Source of the DNA: Brasenia schreberi
Taxonomy: Eukaryota; Streptophyta; Magnoliopsida; Nymphaeales; Cabombaceae
Direction of reading: 5' to 3'
Assembly: GCA_036023115.1 (NCBI GenBank)
Contig: JAYKKT010000086.1
Coordinates: 11,981,501 to 12,045,500, forward strand
Length of the DNA: 64,000 nucleotides
The notes under the pieces are model-generated. The model was not told where the DNA came from. It did no database searches and saw nothing but the letters and a program-made list of their open reading frames with translations. This document shows positions 10,313 to 20,785 of this stretch, piece after piece. The translations under genes and the position numbers were made by a program. Within the stretch, counting starts at the first letter, position 1, and every line of letters begins with the position of its first letter.

Positions 10313-11458
10313 AGTATTTTGAGGAAAATCTCCTTTGAAACTTCGTGAGTGAGGATCAAGGTAGATTGTGCAAAACCCTGAATGAGAGAATTGATGCTTG
10401 TGAAAAAACGGAGTTTTCCAAAACAAAGGGGTTACATTTCTAAAATTCTTCTTCTTACAAAAGAAGGCCTAGTTCAAAATAGCAAGATACTTGCAAGTAG
10501 TACGTGCTATTTCTAAATAGGATGATCTAGGATGAATTGAGTAGATCCTTGGGATAAGTCCTTCCCCTCTTCTCTTCTCTTCCCCAAAAGGAAAACTTTA
10601 CCAAAAAGCAAAAAGAAAAATCCCTACAAAAATCTCTTTCCCAAAAGAAAGCCGAATCCAAAAAAGAAAAATCGTTTCTTCTATGGAAAAGAGGGAACAA
10701 AGAAAAAAGACTCCCAAAGGGAGACCCTCTATAAAAAAATAGAAAAATAGCCAAAAGCTCAAAAAGAGCAGTTTTACGCCTCTTTGCCTCAAACCACGGG
10801 ACACTTCAGAAGGGACCGTGGTAGCTCTTTCCACATCCCTGTGACTTATCCCAAGTGAAGAAAGGTTCATTTCAAAGAATCCTAAAGTAAAAATAGGATT
10901 CGCTTACTTGAATCTCATCTTGTTTGAGAATTAGACGTCTAAGTAAGGCGTAGGAATTTTGAAATATGGCTTGATTTTCTTATAAAACCTCCACTAGATT
11001 AGCGAGTATTAAGACTCAAGTAAAGGGAAACACGAAAAGCTGAAATCCTTAGGATAGAAGCTAAAAGGAGTTTTTCCTCTCTTAAAACAAATTTATAAAA
11101 CCTCGAACATCGAGTAACATAAGACCAGCTTACTTGGTGCAACAGGTCTTCGTAAGACTCCCAAGTTCGACCATTCCATTTAAAGTCTCTAGGAGACCAT
11201 ACTTCCTAGCATATCATTCCATGCCATTCATTCATATGTACACGTATGGACACTTGCACAATCCCAATTAGGACTAACACCACATTAGGTAAAGTCCCCT
11301 TTGGCGAAAATCCCCTCTTATTGGGCGCAAAGAAAACATTTTCTCAAAATTGGGACGATCCCATATTCTTAAGGACGAATCCAGGGAGAAATCAAACAGG
11401 GGTGTTGTCTTCTTCGCCATTATCCAAATAAATTTGGATAATGCCAAAGAGGGGCATC
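10313..11458 (+). mobile_element. 3' internal non-coding region of a gypsy element, with polypurine tract
   Basis: No gene is seen. It is AT-rich and directly precedes the LTR at 11459. The purine run AAAGAGGGG at 11446-11454, four bases before the LTR, fits a polypurine tract priming plus-strand synthesis. The polypurine tract fixes the element as plus-strand and this LTR as its 3' LTR. The region between integrase and LTR is long in Tat-like elements, so lack of coding is expected. Everything 5' of 10313 in this element is missing or rearranged. Confidence 0.6.
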
Positions 11459-13612
11459 TGTAAACACCCCAAAATCAAACGATTTTCAAAAACAAACACC
11501 TGGTTTGAAAATTCATTTCAAAAACCAAATTCTAGAGTTTTCGAAAACCCAAGAGTTATAAAGGCTTTAAATTTTGGTTTAAACCCCGTTCAAATTGAAT
11601 TTCTCAAATAAGGGTTAAGTCCCAATTTTGTAAAAACACAAAAACCCAACAGGTGAAGCTTGAATCAAAAGCAGCCTCAGAAGTAGGTTCAGAAGCCCAA
11701 AAAAAGTACCCTAGCCTGATAAAAGCCATTATCAAAAGGCAAAAGGAAAGGCCCAGGCCAGAAGCAGACCGCAAGCTCGGAGCGCCAAAAGCTAAGCCAA
11801 GCACATTCACCAAAATAGCAGAAATCCAAGCCGAAAACGACAGAAATGAGCTGAAATGAAGTCCAGAAGGGTGAGAAGGAGTTCGGACGACAAAGTTGGG
11901 GAAAACCCAACACAAGACAGAGCGCTGATTAAGACAGGGCCCGCACAAACCGTCCATCTCGAAACGCCAAGAAGGATTGAAGAAAAGAAATGTGGACTGG
12001 ATCTAGACCCAAATATCCAGATCCAAATCTAAATAGTGTTTGGACTAGATCTGAATCCCAAATATCCGAGATTTGAGATCTAAACCCAACTAAATATTTG
12101 GGTCGGATCTGGATCCTAAAATATCTGAGATCCGAGATCTAGACCCAAATAGTGTTTGGATTGGATCTGGATTCCAAGACCCATATCCAAGACTCATATC
12201 CAAGACCCACCTCATTTGCCTATAAATAGAGATGAGGGGGTCCCCAAATGGGGGTTCACGTGAATTGCTTGGGAGGAGAGAGAGTGAGAGAGAGACTTAG
12301 CCATGTGGGCTCATGAGTGAGGTGGGCTTGAGCCATGTTGATCAAGGCTTAACCTAAGGGCTGCAACCAAGGTGGGCTCGAACAAGGAGGAGGCTACAAC
12401 CAAGGCGTGGAGGCATGGGTGCACACGATGGATCGGCTCCAAGAGGTAGGCCATCCTAAACCTAACCCTAAACCTAGCCTAAATCACCTAACCTACCCCA
12501 CTAAACCTTACCCACAGCTAGCCTAAACCTAGCCTAAACCACCTAAACCGACTCAAACAAGAACCTAAACCAACTAAGACTTCCCTTAGACACTACTCGG
12601 CCCATCCGCGCTCCTACTGTACCCTAGCGCCACCCCACGCACTTACTACGCCCTAGCGCCTTGCTGCGCCCTACGGCGCCCTACGCACAACTACCGTGGC
12701 GCCCTAGCACCACTGTCACACCCGGAACCCCGTTGCCGCCTGCAGCCTACCTTGGCCAACTCCAGCCACAAACTAGAATCAGCCACACCTTAGGTCGTGA
12801 CCTTCCCATTTAGGTCGTGACCTTTCCCCTAGGCCCTTCCCAAGGTTAAACACCCAAGCCCAAAACTCATGTTAACCAACCCACCTTGGGAGACCCCTCA
12901 TGGTAGCCAAGGTGGAGCAAAGCTCAAGCACGAGTGAGAGGAAAAGCAGTCCACTTGTAAGTGTTTAAATTCGGTTTTTACCTTACTCCTTGAAATTTCA
13001 ATTCAATTTGATACGGGGTTGTAATAATGGAGTGTGGTCTCCCCCCGAAATGTAATATTGGTGCTTGATACACGAAGCACACACGTACACTTGAGCCATA
13101 TTGCTCTTAAAATGTACACAAGACACCCACGTGCACTTGAGCCTTTTCGCTCTTAGTTGCACACTATTGCACACACATTGAGCCTTCGCTCTTACTCTAA
13201 AGACTTTAGTGAAAGCCATGCAATTTCAATTCCAGGTTCTTACATTCATATCGTGTGAGTTTGTCATTTAAATTTCACACTCGCACCCAAGAAGTATGTG
13301 AGCACTTGCTCCACACTCTCACGCACCTTTTGAGCCTTTGTTGCTCATAAGATATAGCATATTTCTATATTTTTCCAGCTGCATGGGTTTTACATTCAAG
13401 TCGTGTGAGTTTATCATTTAAGCTTCCACACTTGCACACAAGAGCACTCGAGCACTTGCTCTACACTCTCACGCATATTTTGGGCCTTCGTTGCTCATAA
13501 GATATAGAGTATTTATATACTTTCAAGCTGCGTGAGTTTTACATTCAAGTTGTGTACACACTTACATTTCGGGTGTTTCAATTCAAGTCGTATGAGTTGT
13601 CTTTCCGTTTAT
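11459..13612 (+). repeat. 3' LTR (copy A6), 3' end cut by a LINE fragment
   Basis: Begins TGTAAACACCCCAAAATC right after the polypurine tract. It is very close to copy A3 (4169-8271 without the mitochondrial block), so the two may be the LTRs of one element. It carries TATAAATA at 12221-12228. The sequence continues through the TGTGAGTTTGTC modules to gagttgtctttcc at about 13605 and is then replaced by an antisense LINE fragment. The terminal TGTCTACA expected from copy A1 is absent. Confidence 0.75.
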
Positions 13613-14072
13613 TCATTTCTGTCACAGACATCTTTTGTACATGTTGATGATTAACTACCCAACACTCAGAACCATAAAACATGGCAGGCCTAATTGCTGC
13701 TCTATAATATTTACCTTTTAACTTTAATGGTATCTTCTTATCACAAAGAATACGTGATGCTCCTCTCCATTTTAACCAACTAGCATTAATTATATGCGTA
13801 ACATCTCCATCAATTCTTCCATCACTTTGAAAAATTGACCCTAGGTATTTAAAACTTTTCTTTTGGGGAATGCAATGTGTGCCAATTTTAATTTCTATGT
13901 CTTCTGAGGTAACCAAATGATCAAACTTACATTCCATATATTCTGTCTTTGTTCTACTAAGTCGGAGGCCTTTGCTTTCTAATGTTTCTCTCCATAGTTT
14001 CAATTTTCAATTAACTTTTTCCTTAGACTCCTCCACTAATAGAATGCCATCTGCAAATAACATACACCAAAT
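13613..14072 (-). pseudogene. RTE-type LINE fragment (end of RT and C-terminal region)
   Basis: On the minus strand the frame reads LFADGILLVEESKEKVN, stop, then KLWRETLESKGLRLSRTKTE, CKFDHLVTSEDI, LKWRGASRILCDKKIPLK and YGSECWVVNHQHVQKMSVTE. This matches the longer copy at 62590-63030 nearly throughout. In RTE-type LINEs the first motif is FADD, so the second catalytic aspartate is replaced by Gly here. Both ends are cut: the 5' side at about 14072 and the 3' side at about 13613, where the LTR sequence resumes. Confidence 0.85.
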
Positions 14073-14805
14073 AATATTAAAGAATACTTAATGTTAATTA
14101 ATATTTAAATATAATCATAATATAATCTGACATGACAAGCAATGTTGATGTGACATCTTACTCAACTAATATAAGTTGACTTGATGGGTGATGTTGCAGA
14201 TGATATAGCAGGCAACTTGACAATTGATGTGCCGCGTTGAATTAATGTTAACAATAATTTGGAATAAACTTATAAACGGCAAACACTAAAAGGTATATAG
14301 GGTAGCTCACACAATAGGTTTGAAATCACATGAATCAAATTGAAAAATTCAAAAACCTCAAGATATTTTTGTGAAATTTTCCCTTCAATAAATTAGTATG
14401 CTTAAGGTTCAGATGGTGGATGAGAAGCAGATTGATATATACCGCAGGTTAGTGAGCGCTACTTTTGGATATCATTTTCTTTTGATGTTTTATGTATGTT
14501 TCATTAAAAGCTGACTGGTTTTGTTGCTATTAATGTCACAAGTGCTTGCATAATTGACTCGATAATTGAAACGAATGGCCATTAAATGGTAGTTGACTTT
14601 AAAACTTTACCGTTTAAACAAACCTGGTGGCTGGGAATGCGCTACTTATCAAATTGTGCGTTAAACCACTTGGAGTTCACTTGCCGCTACTTAAAAGCTG
14701 ACTGGTTTTGTTGTGTTAGTTACTCCGATGTCTAGCTTTGTACTTTATTTTTTGTTGTTTGCATATCGGCAATCTCCCTGATGCTCTTCTCGATTGGCCT
14801 TTCTT
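14073..14805. other. AT-rich stretch without a recognisable gene
   Basis: No supported coding region. It contains a 23-bp direct repeat (TTAAAAGCTGACTGGTTTTG plus TTG) at 14504-14526 and 14691-14713. A short open stretch around 14400-14455 ends in a donor-like cgcag|gttagt, but no partner exon was found. Confidence 0.4.
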
Positions 14806-14806
14806 G

Positions 14807-14968
14807 ATGTTGCGGGCGAGGTTCGACTGTCTGCTGAAGACATACGGCTTCCTAACTCCTGATTTCTGGCGAGACACGCTTCACAAAATCTCCATTCCAG
14901 GAGTATACTGACTAGTGAAGCCTACCAAGTTGATCATTCTTGAAGATGTGGAGAAGGATGTTGCTTGA
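14807..14968 (+). pseudogene. Relic of 40S ribosomal protein S2 (uS5) C-terminus
   Basis: From 14822 the frame reads FDCLLKTYGFLTPDFWRDT, very close to the conserved C-terminal segment of plant 40S ribosomal protein S2 (ATFDCL.KTYGFLTPEFWKET). It continues less exactly to VKPTKLIILEDVEKDVA and a TGA at 14966, fitting the S2 tail. There is an in-frame TGA at 14909, and the sequence upstream of 14819 is not S2-like. uS5 lies near the mRNA entry site of the small ribosomal subunit. This piece covers only about 50 residues, so it is a truncated pseudogene. The retroposed or captured origin is inferred. Confidence 0.6.
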
Positions 14969-16285
14969 TCGACTTCTTGTAGGGTCAATGTTAAAGCCTT
15001 TTTGCTCGAACCAGTCCGTACCGGCGTGCCCGCTAAGATAAGAACTAAGTGCGTTTTCTTTGATCTTTTGTTTGTTTTCCATTTTTGTTTTGTTTTGAGC
15101 TGTGGAGTCTACAAAAACCTCGTTTATAATGCTTTAAATTTTTGTATTCTCCTTTTTCCTATCATGGCTTGATTGTGTGTTTCGTTGTGGCGAAAAGTTG
15201 AGTTGCATCAAGTTGACATCGGTGGGGTGAGATGCCCACATACGAATTTGGAAAATAAACAAGCGCAGCCCATGGTTGAGACTATAGCCTATAGACAAAT
15301 CTGTAGTTTTAGTCAGCCCTCGCCTATGTGCCTCGTTCGAAAAGATTTTGTGCATCCTCTGCTGCTTGTGGGTTCTTGTTCAATTTTCTGCATGAAGAGT
15401 TCACTGATGTGGCATTATGTGCCACAGCTAAAATTATCCAGTGTTCTTTTTAGCCATTGTAATTGGCAAGCTTGCTTTGGTGCTGTCGAGTGGGGTGAGC
15501 TCCTCTCGATGATCTCATCTTCAGCTGGTGCTTAAATCTTAGACTAGGCTCAGGTAACTTACCAAAGGGAGTTGCACTTGAAATGTATGTTCTATTGATC
15601 TGTGCAGGGCACCTGGGTGCAGACCTGCAGTCATTGATCGGAATGGCGCAGCACTTAAACAGGAAAATAGCAGTCTTAAGCATGGACACTTCTATTGAGA
15701 ACTGATGGATAGGAATAGTAGTGTATTGAAATTTTCTGTGACGTGGAATGAAACCTAGTTCATTGCTAACAACGCAATCACAAAATGGTAGTTGTAAAGG
15801 AAGATTTGGGAAGGGAAGGTCCATTTCAAAGTGGGCACCTAAGAGAAGAAGGCAAAAGGCAGATGATGAAGAGCCATATGACTGGATTACGTGTGGGGAC
15901 TGAGTCTGCATGGTAACAGAAGAATCTCATAGCGAATCTGCCATCCACTTGTATTAGAATTTTGTGCAGTGGTTTTCAGCTAGCAAGATGACAGTACTTC
16001 GATAGAGATGGATACCTCTCCTATCCTACCACTAAGCGGTATGTCGGATGGTGCTAGATGATAGAAGATTAGGTTAGTCTTGGGGAGTGCCTTGGCCATG
16101 TGTATGACATCCTTTGGTCACCTCTATTTTTGTTTCTTTTGGATTGACAAGATGGGGTTAAGCAGAAAAGGATACATACATTGAAGGATCTCGATAATTG
16201 CAGGATACCTTCTGAATAGAAGCAACAATTATCAGGGTACTCTGACACCCTCCGTATTATGAAAGGGTTAAACATGAGATACCTC
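14969..16285. other. No recognised gene
   Basis: Contains open frames of 120 codons (15173-15535, plus) and 153 codons (15911-15450, minus) with no recognisable motif. They lack coding character that I can defend. It could be the downstream part of the decayed DUF4283-type gene. Confidence 0.35.
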
Positions 16286-16556
16286 TCACTCAATTAGAAG
16301 ATCTAAGATGCCACCATGTGCCATTAGACTTTTGAAGGTCATGACCATATCGCTTTCTTTATTTTCCTTCTTGATGTCTATGTTGTTGAGGTCCAGCCCC
16401 TTTGGTTCCCTTTATTCAATTTGGAATCTTTCAACCTTTCGTTTAGATCCAGAAGAAAGCAACTCAACATCACATCCATCCAGCAAGAGCAGTATCTCTT
16501 TCCCACTAATACTGCTGAAGGACTTCTGTTGTCGTCTTGAAAGGTGGCCTATCAGT
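16286..16556 (-). pseudogene. Unidentified coding-like relic
   Basis: On the minus strand the frame GHLSRRQQKSFSSISGKEIL runs on through DVELLSSGSKRKVERFQIE to a TAA at 16414-16412. It then continues as DLNNIDIKKENKESDMVM and FKSLMAHGGILDLL to TGA at 16288-16286. The composition (charged, few low-complexity residues) looks coding, but I do not recognise a family. It lies downstream of the DUF4283/zinc-knuckle relic in the same orientation and may be its linker region. Confidence 0.35.
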
Positions 16557-16919
16557 TAACCTGACTCTTTTTACTTTCAGCATGTCATCAATCAACTGAC
16601 ATAAACAATGCTGGTCACATGGTACCGACTCAAGTAGCATCCAATCTTGATGACCATGTCAATCGTTAATTACCAGAATTCTTTCAGTCTATGCGATCGG
16701 TTCATCTCTGGCAACTGTCGCATGGTGCTAAGCACTCCTGGAATAAATGTGCGTTAGAGATTTTTTCTTCCACCGCTGACACGTCTGAAGGGCCCGCCTG
16801 GTTTCTTTCATTTTCATTTCCTCATCCACTAATGTTTCAACACAATATCTTGCAGTACGGTAAAGGAGTTGGGTTGTTCCGGGGGAAAGTTGATCCTTCT
16901 TCCAGATTTTTCGATGCTT

Positions 16920-17946
16920 GACATATCGCCTAACCCTCTGAATGTTGTGATAGTTGTTTTGCCTGTGCTATCTCTTTACAAGCCCCATGCCTACAATAAG
17001 TAGGGTGAGCATTATTCAGATATAAGCGAGTAACCAAACCAAACCAAAATTTCTATTTTGGTTCCATTCTACTGAAAATAGGTTCGGGTTCGGTTGACAC
17101 TATTATAAAAAATTGGTTTATAGGTTCAATTCGGTTTTTAACGTTTGAAAATTGAATATAAGTACACATATATGTTTATATTTATGTGCATATGCTTACA
17201 TATATGTATACACACATATATATGTATATCCATATCCATATCCATATATACATATGTGTGTGTATATATATTATATATATATATATACATATTTATATAT
17301 ATAGAATTCAGCTGTAGACGGTAAACCGAAAAACAAACTGAACCTATTCATTTCAGTGCGAGTTCAGTTATTGAAAAACCGAACCAACAGATGCACATCC
17401 CTAATGATAAGTAGACCCACAAGCAGTACAAGAAACAATCTTAGCTTCATATTCGATAGCCAGTGATTCTGCAAAATCCTCTGCTATCAAGGTGTGGTAT
17501 CTGGAAGGTCTACACTCCACGGAACTTCAATACATATTCTTGCAAAATCAAGACGATCCGGAACTTTTATTCTATCATCCATGAACAAGAATTTCCCCCG
17601 AGATATTCAGCTACTCGAAAGAATTCTTCTTTCCATAGGCCTGGGTTAAGATCAATAATTTTAATCCAAACTAGAGTGGTAGATGTGACCTCCAATTCCC
17701 ATTCTTTCGTCAGGATGCATGCGGTTTACCATTAGTGTACGACCGGCAAGCTTCCACACTCCCTGCCCTTAAGATATGGTTCATTTCCTCCTCAAAAGTG
17801 GGTTTGATAAGGAATAGGCAGTTTTGACCAGCAATAAACTGAATGTTCGGCATATTTCCCCATCGACGTTGCAGATTTGCAAATATAAAATCAAAGTCCA
17901 TATGTTTGTACCTTGCTTCAACAGGAAATCCCACCAGTAACATCAA
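16920..17946 (-). pseudogene. DUF4283 plus CCHC zinc-knuckle relic, split by a MITE
   Basis: On the minus strand 17946-17710 reads FIFANLQRRWGNMPNIQFIA, then CLFLIKPTFEEEMNHILRAG, the first half of a DUF4283 domain. After a frameshift (about 17705) come TTLVWIKIIDLNPGLWKEEF and, in another frame, RLDFARICIEVPWSVDLP, the second half. Further on is AIEYEAKIVSCTACGSTY, the start of the usual terminal zinc knuckle. A MITE (17001-17403) sits inside the knuckle. Beyond it (16996 downward) the frame resumes as HGACKEIAQAKQ. Proteins with DUF4283 and a CCHC knuckle are common in plants, largely LINE ORF1-like nucleic-acid-binding proteins. The copy is dead: frameshifts, MITE, and a chromovirus inserted just upstream at 18040. 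Confidence 0.7.
17001..17403. mobile_element. hAT-like MITE with an 8-bp target duplication
   Basis: Left end TAGGGTGAGCAT; right end, complemented, TAGGGATGTGCAT. Subterminal AACCAAACC / GGTTCGGTT words are typical of the plant TAGGGRTGTGCA hAT group. The flanking octamers are acaataag (16993-17000) and atgataag (17404-17411), 6 of 8 identical. The 403-bp element has no coding capacity, and its middle is an AT/CATA microsatellite (about 17160-17300). Confidence 0.75.
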
Positions 17947-18039
17947 TCTCCATGGTTGTATGTTTCACTAGGAACCATCAGCTTCTTCGAAGTCTCTCTC
18001 ATATTGACCGCAATCCCTGCTCCACTTAATGGTATACTC

Positions 18040-19429
18040 TGTCACGGACCTGAGTTCGTAGCGTGCGCACCCATCATCCGGAGGGCTTCACCATGTTGAT
18101 ATGTACATTAGTCCATGTATATAAGGCCTTTGTAATGGTCCGAGTATGTCTATAAACTCGGGCTAGGTCAACCGAGTCTAGGTCTAGGTTGAGTCGTGTT
18201 AGCCCTAGGTCTAGGTGGGTCCGAACTTGGGTTTGGATCGGGTTTGAATCAGGTCTTGGATCCTTGCAAAATTGGGTCGGGTTGACCCAAGATTGGGTTC
18301 AGGTCCAAATCGGGTCGGGTCGACCCATATCTGGGTTTGGTCTAGTCGGGTCGGGCTGAACCGGGTCCTAATGGGTTAGGACAGGTCGGTTAGGGTTTGG
18401 TTAGGTCTAGGTCCAGTTTGGGTTCAGTTGGAACCACCTAGGACAGGTGGTGGTCTTAGGTGGGACGGTTAGAACCGCCTAAGATAGGTGGCGCCCTGGT
18501 TGGGGGTCAGTTGGTGCATGGGGCCAGGTGGTGCCCTGTGGTGAGGTGTTGGGGGCACCTCACCCGCATCCCAGGGGGTGCGGTTATAGGGGGAGGGAAC
18601 GGTTACACCACCTGCCTCGAGGCCCTGCCTATAAAAGCGAGCCTCCCCATGGTGCGGGTTGTTGAACTGTGAGTGAGAGAGTGTCCAGCCGAGTGTAGTG
18701 AGTGCTATGAGAGAGTGAAGAGGAAGGAGGAAGACAGGGTCGGACAGTGCCCTTCGCCACCGGACGTCGCCGCAGTGATGCCGTGCAGAACCCCTATGCC
18801 GGAGTGCTAGCGCCAGCCTTGTAGAGGAGCCTTGCCGCAACAACAGTTCATGACTTGCAGCAGCCATGAACCTGTGCCAGTTTAGTGGACGTGCAGAACC
18901 GTAGCGAACCCCTAGTGCCAGCTGCCCTGTGCAACAGCACGGGTGTCCTAGTCCTGTTGTTCTCCTTAGTGCTAGCGCCAGTCACCAGCGCCAGCCGGAG
19001 ACCACTCCTCTTCTAGGCGCCGACCAGGAACCTCTCTTAAGTGCACAACCCTGTGCACCCATCCAACCAGCACAACAGACCCTTGCAGCAGACGACCAAG
19101 TCCTTTGGGTGTGTTTTGGTTTGTGTAAACCTCCCTTGGACATCCAATGAGGCGTGACCCTTCTCCAAACCCTGATTGTACCCGTTTCAAAGGAAAACGT
19201 TGCGTTAAGTTCCAAAGTGGTTTTAATACGTTTGCTTCAGTATTGTTTCTGCAGTGTTTAGCACGGAGATCTGAAGGAGCTGATCCTGCAACCTAGCAGC
19301 ACCCGATTAAGGTAGTGTAGCGGGGTAAGTGATTGGTTTGAGGGCTGATAGAATCGTCGGGCGATTCTAGCCATCATGGGCACGATACGACTTAGCAAAA
19401 AATTCTAAGTAAAAAATCGACCTGTGACA
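18040..19429 (+). repeat. 5' LTR of the chromovirus
   Basis: Runs TGTCACGG...CTGTGACA, 1390 bp. TATAAAAG at about 18630 is a plausible TATA box. The U3 is rich in GGGTCGGGT/GACCCA words. The 3' half contains GTGCTAGCGCCAG-type GC-rich repeats. It matches 23033-24384 with scattered substitutions and small indels. Confidence 0.9.
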
Positions 19430-19430
19430 A

Positions 19431-19445
19431 TTTGGTATCAGAGTT
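19431..19445 (+). other. Primer binding site (initiator tRNA-Met type)
   Basis: TTTGGTATCAGAGTTG directly follows the 5' LTR. TGGTATCAGAG is complementary to the 3' end of plant initiator tRNA-Met, the usual primer of these elements. Confidence 0.85.
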
Positions 19446-19449
19446 GTAA

Positions 19450-20041
19450 GCTAGATTCCATGCACGTTTGATAGTAAAAACAGATTAAAACATTCATTTG
19501 GAACGAAACTGAGCGAAGACAGAAAAATCTAACAAGTGATTTTTGCAGATTTTCTAACTCGGTGCTAGATTGGATTACTTGGTTAGAACAGCAAGAAAAC
19601 TGTTCTAAGCCCGATTATTTCTACCAATCTATGGTAGACAGCATTCAAATTGAGGAAATATCCTCAACAGTCAGTTGAAAACTTCGACAGAAGAGGGACG
19701 GAAAACCAGATTTGCAAAATCTGTGTTTCTGCAAAAATCTGAGAAGTTTGAATCTGTTTCTGATCAAAACTGAGGCTAACGACTTCTTTGTTCAGTAACA
19801 GAGACAGTAACAGGTTCAAGGAGACTAATCAGCCGAAGATTGGCCGGAAAATTTGGTGAAAGCTATCGAAAAACTGTGATCTGTCAAGTTGCAGAAAAAC
19901 ATTATAGAAAACAGAAATCTGGATTTTGGCAATAAGAAATCAAGTATGGGAAAAGACAAATCTAAGAAATGGAATAAGGAGAAAAAGGAAGGATTATCGA
20001 GCAATTCAAGGAAATAATCAAATGGAAACAAAGGCAAAAAC
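19450..20041 (+). pseudogene. gag: Degenerate gag region of the chromovirus
   Basis: Between the PBS and the zinc knuckle there is about 0.6 kb with stops in all frames and no capsid motif left. A lysine-rich stretch near 19940-20030 (GKDKSKKWNKEKKEGLS) fits the basic region preceding the knuckle. Most of the capsid coding sequence seems deleted. Confidence 0.5.
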
Positions 20042-20785
20042 GTGCCTCCTAGAGATTCTAAGAATCAGGATACATGTTTCATTTGTCAAGGTCTACATTT
20101 GATGAGATTTTGCCCTCAAAAGGCAAAGATAGCCACGATGATCGCCGAAAAAGCAGCGGAGGACGCTAGTGCTAGCACCAGCGCCCAAGCAGCATCGTTC
20201 CAACTCTTAGGTGTTGCATGTGTGCGGAATGAGCCGCACTGTAGTCTGATCTTTGTGGAGACACAAATAGGCACTACCGTAGTACGCGCCTTAGCAGACA
20301 CTGGCGCATCCCATTCGATTATCTCTTCCTCTCTAGCCAGACACTGGGGTTTAAGGCTAGAGCAGTCTGAGCAGCGATTGAAAACGATAAACACTAGTGC
20401 TTCTAGAGTGGCTGGATTAGCCCAAGCTTGCCGCCTCAAAGTTGGATGTTGGAGCGGTAGTTTGGATTTTATCGTCAGCACTATGGACAACTTTGGAGTA
20501 GTCCTAGGCTGTGATTTCTTCCGGGTAGTGAGCATGATGGCTGCCCCACACCTCGAAGGTTTGGTGTGCGTGGATCCTACTCAACCTAGATTTATACCTC
20601 AATGTGACCCAAGTAAGGCTCCTAATCTTCTAACCTGCAAAGCGATTTATTTGTCCGCAATGCAACACAAGACTGGTCTCCGAAAGGAACACCCCACACT
20701 ACTTGCAGTCTTGAGAGAAGATGAGATGGACTCAAGAGACGTTAGGATTTCACACGAGATTGAGCAAGTTTTGCTCAACTTCTAG
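20042..20785 (+). pseudogene. Gag zinc knuckle and aspartic protease of the chromovirus
   Basis: A 247-residue open stretch. Residues 12-24 are a CX2CX3HX4C knuckle (CFICQGLHLMRFC), the spacing seen in several plant Ty3 elements. Residues 86-90 are DTGAS, the retropepsin catalytic motif, in VVRALADTGASHSII. VVLGCDFFRVV near 155-165 is the second protease landmark. The protease would cut the polyprotein. The frame ends in a TAG at 20783 where RT-linker coding should continue; it resumes with DMMPTDLPKTLPP. Confidence 0.85.

Noticed and set aside
10527..10870. Phe-rich minus-strand frames of 75 and 90 codons
   Set aside because: Product of an A/G-rich plus strand (AAAAAGAAAAAT runs). Lies in the non-coding 3' region of a gypsy element.
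15450..15911. 153-codon minus-strand open frame
   Set aside because: No recognisable motif, and overlapping frames on the other strand. I could not support it as a gene.
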